A stretch of 64,000 bases of DNA from Jatrophihabitans telluris. GTDB taxonomy: Bacteria > Actinomycetota > Actinomycetes > Mycobacteriales > Jatrophihabitantaceae. Position 1 is the stretch's first letter; every line of letters begins with the position of its first letter. Location: NCBI RefSeq assembly GCF_023516435.1, contig NZ_CP097332.1, forward strand, positions 124,001-188,000. Direction: 5' to 3'. Below, piece after piece: positions 54,914 through 63,965 of this stretch. Position numbers and translations under genes: made by a program. The notes below the pieces were generated by a model. That model made no database searches. It was not told the DNA's origin and saw only the letters and a program-made list of their open reading frames with translations.

Positions 54914-57391
54914 ATGACTGAAGTACCGCCGCCCCCCAGCCACGACCGGGTCGAACCGGTCGACCTGCAACTGGAGATGCAGCGCAGCTTCCTCGACTAT
55001 TCGATGTCGGTCATCGTCTCGCGGGCACTGCCCGACGTTCGCGACGGTTTGAAGCCCGTGCACCGCCGCGTCCTGTACGCGATGTACGACGGTGGGTACC
55101 GTCCCGATCGCGGTTACGTGAAGTGCTCGCGGGTCGTCGGTGACGTCATGGGTAACTACCACCCTCACGGTGACACCGCGATCTACGACACCCTGGTCCG
55201 GCTCGCCCAGCCGTGGTCGATGCGGGCGCCGCTGGTCGACGGGCAGGGCAACTTCGGCTCACCCGGCAACGACATGGCCGCCGCCATGCGGTACACCGAG
55301 GCCCGGCTCTCACCGCTGTCGATGGAGATGCTCCGCGACATCGAGGAAGAGACCGTCGACTTCCGCCCGAACTACGACGGGCGCTCGCAGGAACCGACCG
55401 TCCTCCCCTCGCGGATCCCGAACCTGCTGGTCAACGGCGGCGGCGGTATCGCGGTCGGCATGGCCACGAACCTGCCGCCGCACAACCTGCGCGAGGTGGC
55501 CTCGGGCGTGACCTGGGCGCTGGAACACCCTGACGCCACCCAGGACGAACTGCTGGCCGAGCTCATGCAGCGCATTCCGGGACCGGACTTCCCGACCAAG
55601 GGCCTGATCGTCGGCCGGCAGGGCATCGAGGACGCGCAGCGCACCGGCCGGGGCTCGATCCGGATGCGGGCCGTCGTGACCGTCGAGGAGGACGCCCGCG
55701 GGCGCACCATCCTGGTGGTCACCGAGCTTCCGTACCAGGTCAACCCGGACAACCTCATCCAGAACATTGCCGACTTGGCGCGCGACAACAAGGTCGCGGG
55801 GATCGCCAACGTCAACGACGAGTCCTCCGAGCGCATCGGCATGCGGATCGTCGTGCAGCTCAAGCGCGACGCCGTGGCCAAGGTCGTGCTGAACAACCTC
55901 TACAAGCACACTCAGCTGCAGACGACCTTCGGTGTCACGATGCTGGCGATCGTCGACGGCGTGCCTCGCACCCTGCGGCTGGACCAGATCGTCAGCTACT
56001 ACATCGCGCACCAGGTCGAGGTCATCGTCCGGCGTACCAAGTACCGGCTCCGCAAGGCCGAGGAACGCGCGCACATCTTGCGCGCGCTGCTCAAGGCCAT
56101 CGACCAGCTCGACGCGGTGATCGCGCTGATCCGCGCGTCGGCATCGGCCGAGGTGGCCCGTACCGGGCTGATGGAACTGCTCGACATCGACGAGATCCAG
56201 GCGCTGGCGATCCTCGATCTGCAGCTTCGCCGGCTCGCGGCGCTGGAACGTCAGCGACTGCAGGACGAGTACGCCGAACTGGAAGCGAAGATCGCCGACT
56301 TCAACGACATCCTGGCCAAGCCGGGCCGGCAGCGCTCGATCGTCCGGGACGAACTCGCCGAGATCGTGGCCAAGTACGGCGACGCGCGGCGCACCCAGAT
56401 CATTCCGTTCGACGGTGACATGTCGATGGAGGACCTGATCGCGGCCGAGGACGTCGTCGTCACGATCACCAGGACCGGCTACGCCAAGCGCACCAAGACC
56501 GATCTCTACCGGTCCCAGAAGCGGGGCGGCAAGGGTGTGCAGGGTGCCGGGCTGAAGACCGACGACATCGTCGCCCACTTCTTCGTGTGCTCCACGCATG
56601 ACTGGATCCTGTTCTTCACGAACAAGGGACGGGTGTACCGGACCAAGACCTACGACCTGCCCGAGGCCAACCGCAACGCTCGCGGTCAGCACGTGGCGAA
56701 CCTGCTCGCGTTCCAACCGGACGAGCAGATCGCCGAGGTCATGACGATCAAGAACTACGAGGTGGCGCCCTACCTGGTGCTGGCGACGAAGTCCGGTCTG
56801 GTCAAGAAGACCAAGCTGACCGACTTCGACTCCAACCGTTCCGGCGGAATCGTCGCGATCAACCTGCGGCCTGAGGACGAGCTGATCGACGCGGCCCTCA
56901 TCTCACCCGAGAACGACCTGCTGCTGGTGAGCAAGCACGCCCAGTCCATCCGCTTCAAGGCCGACGACGACACGCTGCGTCCGATGGGGCGCGCGACGTC
57001 CGGTGTCATCGGGATGCGCTTCTCCGCCGACGACGAACTGCTGGCCATGGAAGTGGTCGAGGAAGACACCGAGATCCTGATCGCGACCGACGGCGGCTTC
57101 GCCAAACGGACCAAGGTCGAGGAGTATCCGGTCCAGGGCCGAGGCGGCAAGGGCGTCCTGACTGCGCGTATTGTCTCGACGAGGGGTGGATTGGTCGGTG
57201 CCCTGACGGTCCAGCCTGAGGACGAGATCTACGCGATCACGTCGGACGGTGTGGTCATCAGGACATCGGTCGCGGAGGTCCGTCGTGCCCAGCGCCAGAC
57301 CATGGGCGTCCGGCTGATGAATCTGCCGGAGGGCGTCGCGCTTGTCTCGATCGCCCGCAACGCCGATGAACCCGAGGAGCAGGAGTCCTAA
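54914..57391 (+). CDS. gyrA: DNA gyrase subunit A
   Basis: Encodes 825 residues. The winged-helix breakage domain carries [34 protein letters not shown] (quinolone-resistance region: residues S/A in the usual 83-type position read as GDTA) and the active tyrosine [11 protein letters not shown] near residue 127. The C-terminal beta-pinwheel has the GyrA box [12 protein letters not shown]. No intein. AAAGG precedes ATG 54914. It is 72 bases after gyrB and 3 bases before the DUF3566 gene. Confidence 0.97.
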   Translation: MTEVPPPPSHDRVEPVDLQLEMQRSFLDYSMSVIVSRALPDVRDGLKPVHRRVLYAMYDGGYRPDRGYVKCSRVVGDVMGNYHPHGDTAIYDTLVRLAQPWSMRAPLVDGQGNFGSPGNDMAAAMRYTEARLSPLSMEMLRDIEEETVDFRPNYDGRSQEPTVLPSRIPNLLVNGGGGIAVGMATNLPPHNLREVASGVTWALEHPDATQDELLAELMQRIPGPDFPTKGLIVGRQGIEDAQRTGRGSIRMRAVVTVEEDARGRTILVVTELPYQVNPDNLIQNIADLARDNKVAGIANVNDESSERIGMRIVVQLKRDAVAKVVLNNLYKHTQLQTTFGVTMLAIVDGVPRTLRLDQIVSYYIAHQVEVIVRRTKYRLRKAEERAHILRALLKAIDQLDAVIALIRASASAEVARTGLMELLDIDEIQALAILDLQLRRLAALERQRLQDEYAELEAKIADFNDILAKPGRQRSIVRDELAEIVAKYGDARRTQIIPFDGDMSMEDLIAAEDVVVTITRTGYAKRTKTDLYRSQKRGGKGVQGAGLKTDDIVAHFFVCSTHDWILFFTNKGRVYRTKTYDLPEANRNARGQHVANLLAFQPDEQIAEVMTIKNYEVAPYLVLATKSGLVKKTKLTDFDSNRSGGIVAINLRPEDELIDAALISPENDLLLVSKHAQSIRFKADDDTLRPMGRATSGVIGMRFSADDELLAMEVVEEDTEILIATDGGFAKRTKVEEYPVQGRGGKGVLTARIVSTRGGLVGALTVQPEDEIYAITSDGVVIRTSVAEVRRAQRQTMGVRLMNLPEGVALVSIARNADEPEEQES

Positions 57392-57394
57392 ACG

Positions 57395-58453
57395 ATGACC
57401 GAGAGCCGTCCGCCGCAACGGACCGCTGGGGGCACCGTCAACCCTGATCCCGCGTCAGCCGGTTCCGCTGGTCCGTCCACCGAGCACGACACCACAGCTC
57501 TGCCTCGCGTTCCCGAGAGCGGTCAGTGGTCAGAGCCCTCACGGACGACGTCCGCGGGAGCCGCTGGCGACGCGCCGGTGGCGGACTCCGGCAACACCGG
57601 GCCGATCGGTTTCCCGGGTCTGGGCGCTGAATCGGCGGCCGCCGCGCCGGAGTCCGGCCGAAGCTCGCTCGCTGCCAAGATCAGCGGCGCCGCCGCGAGC
57701 GTGGCGGCCGGCACCGCGGCGGTGGCCAGTTCGGCGCGTAATGCGGTGACCGGTGCGCCGGCCGACGCTCCGACCACCGCGGTACCCCCGTTCGGTTCGA
57801 CTGGGCCGGCAGCTGGCCCTGCGACTGGGGCGGCAACGGGGGCGGCAACTGGGCAGCGGCCGGAGACGGCTCCGCCGCCACCCCGGATCGGCCAGCCCGG
57901 GTTCAGCTCCAACTACGGCGCCGTCGGCGCACCTACCGGACCAGCAGGGGGAGGCGCAGTGGCGTCATCGAGCGGTTACAACTCGGGCGCTGTGGGCCTT
58001 GCCCCCGAAGCCGGCGGACCGGGAACGCCCCCCGGCGTCAACGCACCAAAGGCATCGAAGGCGACCAAGGCGGCGCGGGGCCGGTCGGCCAACCGGCAGC
58101 CGCGTAAGGCTCGGTTGACGCTGAGCCACATCAACGTCTACTCGGTGTTCAAGTTCTCCTGCGTGCTGGCGATCGCCCTTTTCTTTGTCTGGCTGATCGC
58201 GGTCGGAGTGCTCTACGGCGTCCTCGACGTCGCCGGTGTGCTGGACCGCATCAACCAGGCCGTCGGAAAGGTCTCCGGATCCACCACGTCCAAGAACGTC
58301 GTCACGGGCTCGATCGTCTTCGGCACGGCCATCATCATCGGTGCCGTCTACATCGTCCTGTTCATCGCTATCACGACGATCGGGTCCATGATCTACAACC
58401 TGTGCGCCGACCTCGTCGGCGGCGTCGAACTGACCCTGTCCGAGCGCGAGTAG
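57395..58453 (+). CDS. DUF3566 membrane protein (Rv0007-like)
   Basis: Encodes 352 residues. A long Pro/Gly/Ala/Ser-rich cytosolic N-terminus of about 235 residues is followed by the DUF3566 domain: ARLTLSHINVYSVFKFSCVLAIALFFVWLIAVGVLYGVLDVAGVLDRIN, a charged loop, and a second membrane segment (GAVYIVLFIAITTIGSMIYNLCADLVGG) ending LTLSERE. Function is unknown; mycobacterial relatives next to gyrA are linked with the divisome. The start is ATG 57395, three bases past gyrA. Confidence 0.9.
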   Translation: MTESRPPQRTAGGTVNPDPASAGSAGPSTEHDTTALPRVPESGQWSEPSRTTSAGAAGDAPVADSGNTGPIGFPGLGAESAAAAPESGRSSLAAKISGAAASVAAGTAAVASSARNAVTGAPADAPTTAVPPFGSTGPAAGPATGAATGAATGQRPETAPPPPRIGQPGFSSNYGAVGAPTGPAGGGAVASSSGYNSGAVGLAPEAGGPGTPPGVNAPKASKATKAARGRSANRQPRKARLTLSHINVYSVFKFSCVLAIALFFVWLIAVGVLYGVLDVAGVLDRINQAVGKVSGSTTSKNVVTGSIVFGTAIIIGAVYIVLFIAITTIGSMIYNLCADLVGGVELTLSERE

Positions 58454-58479
58454 CGCCCGCCGCTACGGGTGCGGCTGGC

Positions 58480-59457
58480 CTACAACCGCGGGAACAGCCG
58501 GGCGGGACTCTCTCCGGACTCGAAGACCTGGGCCGCTGGTCCGACGATCAGCGGATCCGGGCTTCCCACGAGGTCGAGGTCGCGTCCGTCGTAGTCAAGG
58601 GTCGCCAGCACATGTCGAAGCGCGTTGACCCGCGCCCGCTTCTTGTCGTTGCTCTTGACCACCGTCCACGGGGCGTCGGCGGTGTCGGTGTAGAAGAACA
58701 TCGCCTCCTTGGCCTCGGTGTAGGCGTCCCACTTGTCCAGCGAGGCGAGGTCCATCGGTGACAGCTTCCATTGCCGGACCGGGTCGATCTGCCGGATGGT
58801 GAATCGGGTCCGCTGCTCGGCCTGCGACACCGAGAACCAGAACTTGACGAGCCGGACGCCACTGCGCACCAGCATGCGCTCGAACTCCGGCGCCTGGCGC
58901 ATGAACTCCAGGTACTCGGCCGCGGTGCAGAACCCCATGACCCGTTCCACCCCGGCGCGGTTGTACCAGGAGCGGTCGAAGAGCACGATCTCACCGGCGG
59001 CCGGCAGGTGCGCGACGTAACGCTGGAAGTACCACTGGGTCTGCTCACGCTCGGACGGCTTCTCCAGCGCCACCACCCGGGCCCCGCGGGGGTTGAGGTG
59101 TTCGGTGAAGCGCTTGATCGTCCCGCCCTTTCCGGCCGCGTCCCGGCCCTCGAACAGCAGTACGACGCGCTGGCCGGTGGCCTTGACCCAGCTCTGCAGT
59201 TTCAACAGCTCGATCTGCAGCGCGCGCTTGCTCTGCTCGTACTCCTTACGAGTCATCCGGCTGTCGTAGGGGTAGTCCTGCCGCCAGGTCTCCACCGGGC
59301 GCCCGTCCTCGGCGAGCAGGGTCGGATCATCGAATTCCTCGGAGAAGTCCAGTCGCGACAGGTCGAGCGACGGGGCACCCGAGACCCGATGGATGTCGGC
59401 GTGAAACGGCTGCGCCTCGGCGGGCGCTTCGTGTTCGGCGGTCACCGGCCCATTCAA
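58480..59457 (-). CDS. ppk2: Polyphosphate kinase 2 (class I PPK2)
   Basis: Encodes about 325 residues. The Walker A loop FEGRDAAGKGGTIKRFTEHLNPRGARVVAL, the Walker B region VLFDRSWYNRAGVERVMGFC and the lid segment FTIRQIDPVRQWKLSPMDLASLDKWDAYTEAKEAMF match PPK2, which transfers phosphate between polyphosphate and nucleoside diphosphates. It converges on the DUF3566 gene. The start is uncertain: TTG 59457 or GTG 59445, neither with a strong ribosome-binding site. The N-terminal 40 residues are less conserved. Confidence 0.92.
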   Translation of the reverse strand: MNGPVTAEHEAPAEAQPFHADIHRVSGAPSLDLSRLDFSEEFDDPTLLAEDGRPVETWRQDYPYDSRMTRKEYEQSKRALQIELLKLQSWVKATGQRVVLLFEGRDAAGKGGTIKRFTEHLNPRGARVVALEKPSEREQTQWYFQRYVAHLPAAGEIVLFDRSWYNRAGVERVMGFCTAAEYLEFMRQAPEFERMLVRSGVRLVKFWFSVSQAEQRTRFTIRQIDPVRQWKLSPMDLASLDKWDAYTEAKEAMFFYTDTADAPWTVVKSNDKKRARVNALRHVLATLDYDGRDLDLVGSPDPLIVGPAAQVFESGESPARLFPRL

Positions 59458-59646
59458 CGCGCCAGATCACGGTAGGTCGAGACTCGGGGCGAGTCGGGTC
59501 GGGTCGGCTGGGCGAGCCGCGGCCGGTGGCCGCTGAAGCCACGGTGGGACCGGTTTGGGGGGACGGCGGTGGTCCGGGTAAGCTCTCTCCTCGCGTGTTC
59601 GTGCGGTTCTGGCTCGTGGAGATCCGGTCATGAAGACGTCGAAGAG

Positions 59647-59720
59647 GGGCCTATAGCTCAGACGGTTAGAGCGCATCCCTGATAAGGATGAGGCCGGAGG
59701 TTCAAGTCCTCCTAGGCCCA
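59647..59720 (+). tRNA. tRNA-Ile (anticodon GAT)
   Basis: Acceptor GGGCCTA/TAGGCCC pairs fully. The anticodon loop CTGATAA gives GAT, and the T-arm has GGAGGTTCAAGTCCTCC. It ends in discriminator A at 59720, with no encoded CCA. It lies between the DUF3566/PPK2 junction and the DLW-39 gene. Confidence 0.96.
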
Positions 59721-59780
59721 CTCACTGCTCAGCCGACCACGGGCTCCCGTGGCCGCACGGTCAGGCCCGAGGGAGTGCGC

Positions 59781-59891
59781 ATGAAGAAATTGCTCACCGT
59801 AATCGCGGGTATCGCCGCGTTCGTGCTGGTGAAGCGGAAGAAGGGGCAGGACTCGAAGGACGTCTGGCGAGACGCCACTCGATCGTCCTGA
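59781..59891 (+). CDS. DLW-39 family small protein
   Basis: Encodes 36 residues: MKKLLTVIAGIAAFVLVKRKK, then a charged tail QDSKDVWRDATRSS. This is the actinobacterial DLW-39 family, a very short single-helix membrane peptide with a DLW (here DVW) motif, encoded beside the tRNA-Ile/tRNA-Ala pair downstream of gyrA. Its function is unknown. ATG 59781 has GAGGGAG upstream. The frame extends back over the tRNA, which is not coding. Confidence 0.85.
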   Translation: MKKLLTVIAGIAAFVLVKRKKGQDSKDVWRDATRSS

Positions 59892-59925
59892 CTGCTTCGC
59901 CGGCCACGCAATTCGGTGGCTGCTC

Positions 59926-59998
59926 GGGGACGTAGCTCAATTGGCAGAGCACTGCCTTTGCAAGGCAGGGGTTAGGGGTTCGATTCCCCTCGTCTCCA
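59926..59998 (+). tRNA. tRNA-Ala (anticodon TGC)
   Basis: Acceptor GGGGACG/CGTCTCC pairs fully. The anticodon loop TTTGCAA gives TGC, and the T-arm is GGGGTTCGATTCCCC. Discriminator A is at 59998, followed by CC but not an encoded CCA. A terminator hairpin follows. Confidence 0.96.
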
Positions 59999-60004
59999 CC
60001 CTCT

Positions 60005-60031
60005 CGGAGGTCCCGCAGCGCGGGGCCTCCG
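60005..60031 (+). terminator. Terminator after tRNA-Ala
   Basis: CGGAGGTCCCG and CGGGGCCTCCG pair around a five-base loop with one internal G-T mismatch, then GTTGCGTTT. It lies seven bases after the tRNA. Confidence 0.8.
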
Positions 60032-60099
60032 TTGCGTTTGGTGGGCCGTGGTGCCCGAATAGCCCGGCCGCCCGTGGACCCGTCCGACATACTTGACCC

Positions 60100-60543
60100 A
60101 TGAAGTTCACGGCCGCCCTGGAACTCCACGGCAAGACGGCAACCGGGATCACGGTGCCACCCTCGGTCGTGGAGGCGCTCGGTTCGGGCAAACGTCCGAA
60201 GGTGGTGGTGACGTTCAACGGTTACAGCTACCGGACGTCGGTCGCCCCGATGGGCGGGCTGTATCTGATTCCGGTGCGGGCAGAGATTCGTGAAGCCGCG
60301 CAGGCGAGCGCCGGCGACGTGCTGGACGTGCAGATCGTGGTGGACGAGGCTCCCCGGACTGTGGACGTGCCAGACGATCTGGCCGCGGCACTGACCCCGG
60401 CCGCGCGGGCCCGATTCGACGCTTTGAGCTTCAGCCATCAGCGCGAGCACGTGGAATGGATCAGCTCGGCCAAGAAACCCGAGACCCGCGCGAACCGGAT
60501 CGGCAAAACCGTCGAGAAGCTGTCGGCCGACACGTCGGTCTGA
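60100..60543 (+). CDS. DUF1905 / YdeI-OmdA family protein
   Basis: Encodes 147 residues. The first 95 residues match DUF1905 (MKFTAALELHGKTATGITVPPSVVEALG...KVVVTFNGYSYRTSVAPMGGLYLIPV), and the rest is the bacteriocin-protection YdeI/OmdA tail (DLAAALTPAARARFDALSFSHQREHVEWISSAKKPETRANRIGKTVEKL). The domain is common in actinobacteria, but its function is unsettled. There is no signal peptide, so it is cytosolic. It precedes the GCS2 gene by 38 bases on the same strand. Confidence 0.88.
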   Translation: MKFTAALELHGKTATGITVPPSVVEALGSGKRPKVVVTFNGYSYRTSVAPMGGLYLIPVRAEIREAAQASAGDVLDVQIVVDEAPRTVDVPDDLAAALTPAARARFDALSFSHQREHVEWISSAKKPETRANRIGKTVEKLSADTSV

Positions 60544-60581
60544 ACTCGACCATAAGACCGGGACCGGGTCCAGGAGGGCAC

Positions 60582-61721
60582 GTGCAGATCGATTTCGTCC
60601 GTTCACTACGGCCCACCCTCGGGGTCGAGTGGGAGCTCGCCCTCGTCGACAAGCAGTCCGGTGATCTGGTCTCGGTCGCCGAGCAGGTGCTCAACGCGGT
60701 CCGTCCGCACCAGGAGCCCGAGCATCCCAAGATCAAGCAGGAGTTGCTGCTCAACACCGTCGAGCTCGTGACCGGGGTCTGCCGCAACGCCGCGGAGGCG
60801 GCCGCCGATCTTGCCGCGAGCGTCGCCGAGGTCCGCGAGGTCATCGACCCCATGGGCGTCGAGCTGTTCAGTGCCGGGGCCCACCCGTTCGCCGACTGGC
60901 ACCAGCAGCGCGTGACCGACTACCACCGCTACGCCACCCTGATCGACCGCACCCAGTGGTGGGGGCGGCAGATGCTCATCTACGGAGTGCACGTCCACGT
61001 CGGGATCTCCTCCGTCCACAAGGTGTTGCCGATCCTCAACGGCCTGCTCACCTATCACCCGCATCTGCAGGCACTGTCCGCGTCCTCGCCGTACTGGGGC
61101 GGCACCGACACCGGTTACGCCAGCAACCGCGCCCTGATGTTCCAGCAGCTGCCGACGGCCGGGTTGCCTTTCCAGTTCGGCGATTGGTCGGGCTATGAGA
61201 GCTACGTCGCCGACATGCTCACCACGGGGGTCATCGACGACCTGAGCGAGATTCGCTGGGACATCCGTCCGTCGCCCAAGCTGGGGACGATCGAGGTCCG
61301 GGTGTGCGACGGGCTACCGACCTTGGCCGAGGTCACCGCCGTAGCCGCGCTCATCCATTGCCTGGTCGTTTACCTCGACGGCGAACTGGACCGCCGAGGT
61401 TCACTGCCGACTCTGCCGCCCTGGCACGTCCAGGAGAACAAATGGCGGGCCGCGCGTTACGGCCTGGAGGCCGAGATCATCCTTGACGCGGCCGGACGTG
61501 AACGGCTCGTGACCGAAGAGCTCGCCGACCTGGTCGACTGTCTGACTCCGGTCGCCATCCAGCTCGACTGTGCCTACGAACTGGCCTCGGTGATGAACAT
61601 CCTCACGTCCGGCGCCAGTTATCAGCGACAGCGCCTGGTCGCCGAGGCCAACGGCGGGAACTTGGCCGCGGTCGTCGACAGCCTGGTGCGAGAGATGCGC
61701 GCGGGACGTCCGCTGAGCTGA
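60582..61721 (+). CDS. Glutamate-cysteine ligase family 2 (carboxylate-amine ligase, YbdK-like)
   Basis: Encodes 379 residues. The GCS2 signature begins TLGVEWELALVDKQSGDLVSVAEQVL, with QELLLNTVELVTGVC, SAGAHPFADWHQQRVT, the active-site region YGVHVHVGISSVHKVLPILNGL, and FPT-type GTIEVRVCDG. The family makes gamma-glutamyl amide bonds. Its exact substrate is unknown in most species, and activity with cysteine is usually weak. GTG 60582 has AGGAGG five bases upstream. The frame extends back into the preceding gene without similarity. Confidence 0.9.
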   Translation: MQIDFVRSLRPTLGVEWELALVDKQSGDLVSVAEQVLNAVRPHQEPEHPKIKQELLLNTVELVTGVCRNAAEAAADLAASVAEVREVIDPMGVELFSAGAHPFADWHQQRVTDYHRYATLIDRTQWWGRQMLIYGVHVHVGISSVHKVLPILNGLLTYHPHLQALSASSPYWGGTDTGYASNRALMFQQLPTAGLPFQFGDWSGYESYVADMLTTGVIDDLSEIRWDIRPSPKLGTIEVRVCDGLPTLAEVTAVAALIHCLVVYLDGELDRRGSLPTLPPWHVQENKWRAARYGLEAEIILDAAGRERLVTEELADLVDCLTPVAIQLDCAYELASVMNILTSGASYQRQRLVAEANGGNLAAVVDSLVREMRAGRPLS

Positions 61722-62129
61722 TCACCCCGCGCCGGCGAGCACCGCCTGAACCTGGGTGGTCCGCCCGATCAGCCGGCCGGCGTCGTCGGTGAGGTCGACC
61801 TCAGCCACGATCGTGGTCCGTCCGGAGTGCAGCAGACGCGCGGCGGCTGTCACGGTTCCGCTACGCGCGGCACCCAGGAAGTGGGTCGCCGAGTCGATGG
61901 TGACCGTCCCGGCCGCTCCCTGGGGAAGATTCAGTGTGGCCAGCGCGGCGGCCGCCGAGTCCGCCAGGGTCATCAGTGCTCCGCCGTGCAACCCCCCGCC
62001 GATGGTGGTGCGCTCGGGTGTCACCGCCAGCGCCGCCACGACTCGTTCGGGAGTCAGCTCGGTGTAAATTACGCCCACGAACGCGGTGAAAGGCACCAGC
62101 GCGAGGATCTGATCATTGCTCAGCTGCAT
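61722..62129 (-). CDS. PaaI-type hotdog-fold thioesterase
   Basis: Encodes 135 residues of the hotdog fold. The central segment GGGLHGGALMTLADSAAAALA is the conserved active-site helix, and GTVTIDSATHFLGAARSGTVTAAARLLHSGRTTIVAEVDLTDDAGRLIG forms the sheet. It hydrolyses an acyl-CoA of unknown chain. The start ATG 62129 faces the MurT-like gene 21 bases away, divergently transcribed. Confidence 0.88.
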   Translation of the reverse strand: MQLSNDQILALVPFTAFVGVIYTELTPERVVAALAVTPERTTIGGGLHGGALMTLADSAAAALATLNLPQGAAGTVTIDSATHFLGAARSGTVTAAARLLHSGRTTIVAEVDLTDDAGRLIGRTTQVQAVLAGAG

Positions 62130-62150
62130 GACCGGTAGCCTGGCACGACG

Positions 62151-63488
62151 ATGGACATCCTCGCGATCTGGCTGGGCAAGGTGACCCTGCTTGCGCTGCG
62201 CCTGCTGGGCCGGCGAGGCACCGCGCTTCCCGGCCTGGTGGTGGAGAAGGTCTTCCCCGGATTCCTGCCGCGTCGGCTCGGCGCGCTGGGCCAGGGCGTG
62301 GTCGTCGTGACCGGGACGAACGGCAAGACCACGACGACGAAGATGCTCGCGACGATCCTGGCCGAGCGTTACCGCGTCCTGACCAATGACACCGGCGGCA
62401 ACTTCGTTCGCGGTGTCATCACGTCGGTGGTCGCGGGATCGTCATGGCGGGGCCGAACGGATGCCGACATCGCGGTTCTCGAGCTCGACGAAGCTCACGC
62501 CGTGCGGTTCTGCCAGGTCTACCGCCCCGAACGCCTCCTGCTGCTCAACGTGTTGCGCGACCAACTGGACCGCTTCGGCGAGATTGACACCACCGCCCGG
62601 ATCCTGGCCAAGGTCGCAGCGGCGACCACCCGCGATGTCGTGGTGAACCGCGACGATCCCCGACTGGTCCGGCTGGCGGACGAGCTCACTGCCACCGTCA
62701 GTTACTTCGGGGTTGCCCCCGACCTACGCGAGTTGTTTCCCACGGATGAGGAGATGTACGGCGGAGCGATAGCCCTGTCCGACCTACGCGCTTCGGCCGA
62801 GCTGATGTCGGTGAAGCTGGGGATCACAACCGACGTCACGCTCCGGATCGCCTCGGCCACCGAGCGGGTCACCCTTCGGGCCGAGGGCGCGCACAACGCC
62901 CAGAACGCTGCCGGGGCGGCCGCACTCGCGCTGACCCTCGGCCTCGACCCGGCGACCATCACCGCCGGGCTGCGCAAGGTCGATCCCGCCTTCGGGCGCG
63001 GGCAGTCCTTCGAGATCGCCGGACGCCGAGTCGTGTTGCAGCTGGTGAAGAACCCTGCCGGCTTCCGGCAATCCCTGCGGACGGTGGCGGGACTGGATCC
63101 GTCGGCGACCGTGATCGCCATCAACGACGACTACGCCGACGGGCGCGACATGTCCTGGCTTTGGGACGTCCAGTTCGCCGACGTCCTGGGCGCGCCGAGT
63201 GAGGAGAGTACCGAGGAAACCGGCGAAACCCGCTCCGGGACGCGAGCCGGCTGGCTGGTTACCAGCGGCACCCGGGCTGCTGACATGGCAGTGCGACTGC
63301 TGTACGACGAGGTCGCCACGGATCTGGTCGAGCCCGATCTGACCGCAGCGGTGCGCGCGGCGACGTTTCACGTGAAACCGAATCAGACAGTAGTCGTTTT
63401 CTCGACCTACACGGCTATGTGGTCACTTCACAAAGTGCTCGATCGGCTGGTCGACGAGGCTCCACGGCTGGGACCCCGCCCGTCCTGA
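62151..63488 (+). CDS. murT: MurT-like Mur ligase (DUF1727)
   Basis: Encodes 445 residues. The Mur ligase middle domain has VVVTGTNGKTTTTKMLATIL, VLELDEAHAVRF and NVLRDQLDRFGE; the C-terminal DUF1727 has AFGRGQSFEIAGRRVVLQLVKNPAGFRQSL and INDDYADGRDMSWLWDVQFADVL. MurT works with the glutamine amidotransferase GatD to amidate lipid II D-glutamate. The four-cysteine zinc ribbon usual in MurT is absent, and no gatD lies in the visible flanks, so partner and activity are uncertain. A parS motif is embedded near the 3' end. Confidence 0.85.
   Translation: MDILAIWLGKVTLLALRLLGRRGTALPGLVVEKVFPGFLPRRLGALGQGVVVVTGTNGKTTTTKMLATILAERYRVLTNDTGGNFVRGVITSVVAGSSWRGRTDADIAVLELDEAHAVRFCQVYRPERLLLLNVLRDQLDRFGEIDTTARILAKVAAATTRDVVVNRDDPRLVRLADELTATVSYFGVAPDLRELFPTDEEMYGGAIALSDLRASAELMSVKLGITTDVTLRIASATERVTLRAEGAHNAQNAAGAAALALTLGLDPATITAGLRKVDPAFGRGQSFEIAGRRVVLQLVKNPAGFRQSLRTVAGLDPSATVIAINDDYADGRDMSWLWDVQFADVLGAPSEESTEETGETRSGTRAGWLVTSGTRAADMAVRLLYDEVATDLVEPDLTAAVRAATFHVKPNQTVVVFSTYTAMWSLHKVLDRLVDEAPRLGPRPS
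63364..63379. promoter_or_regulatory. parS site within the MurT-like gene
   Basis: CGTTTCACGTGAAACC contains the full 14-bp palindrome GTTTCACGTGAAAC. It is in frame in the C-terminal coding region of the MurT-like gene as TFHVKP, 21 kb from the parA-adjacent sites. Confidence 0.9.
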
Positions 63489-63545
63489 GCCGGCCGGTCC
63501 TTAGTCGCGTGGTCCTGAGCCACCCTGCGGCGATCGAGCCGGGCA

Positions 63546-63965
63546 TCAGCCCGCGGAATCGTCGGCTACCGGGTGCAGATGGCGGGGTGCCGGTCGTCGC
63601 GCCGGTGCGGACGGTTCGGCTTTCGCGTCGTTCGAGATCGGAAGCGAGACAGCCGCGTCGAGTCGTGTCAGCACGTCGTGTCCGGCTGCGGTCGGCGACA
63701 GGAGTAGGCCCCGGCGGTCTTCAGGATTGCGGTCGCGGCGTGCGAAGCCTTTGCGTTCCAGCCGATCCAGCACCACGGTCATCGAGCCGGTGGTCAAGGC
63801 GAACAGGTCTGACAACTGGTGCGGTGTCGGAGCCGATCGCGCTGCGATCTCAACGAGGATCGCGAGTTCCTTGCCGCTGAGTCCCTCGACTCGAGCGTGG
63901 GCGTCGAAACGTATCCAGGACAGTTGCAGCTCACGCAGACTCTCGGCCTTGCGATTCTCGGGCAC
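63546..63965 (-). CDS. MarR family transcriptional regulator
   Basis: Encodes 139 residues. The winged helix is EGLSGKELAILVEIAARSAPTPHQLSDLFALTTGSMTVVLDRLERKGFARRDRNPEDRRGLLLSPTAAG, with the wing DPEDRR-like motif of MarR. The C-terminus is proline- and arginine-rich and less conserved. Targets are unknown; an inducer could be a phenolic compound or antibiotic, as is usual in the family. GTG 63965 has AGGTGA upstream. It converges on the MurT-like gene. Confidence 0.88.
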   Translation of the reverse strand: MPENRKAESLRELQLSWIRFDAHARVEGLSGKELAILVEIAARSAPTPHQLSDLFALTTGSMTVVLDRLERKGFARRDRNPEDRRGLLLSPTAAGHDVLTRLDAAVSLPISNDAKAEPSAPARRPAPRHLHPVADDSAG

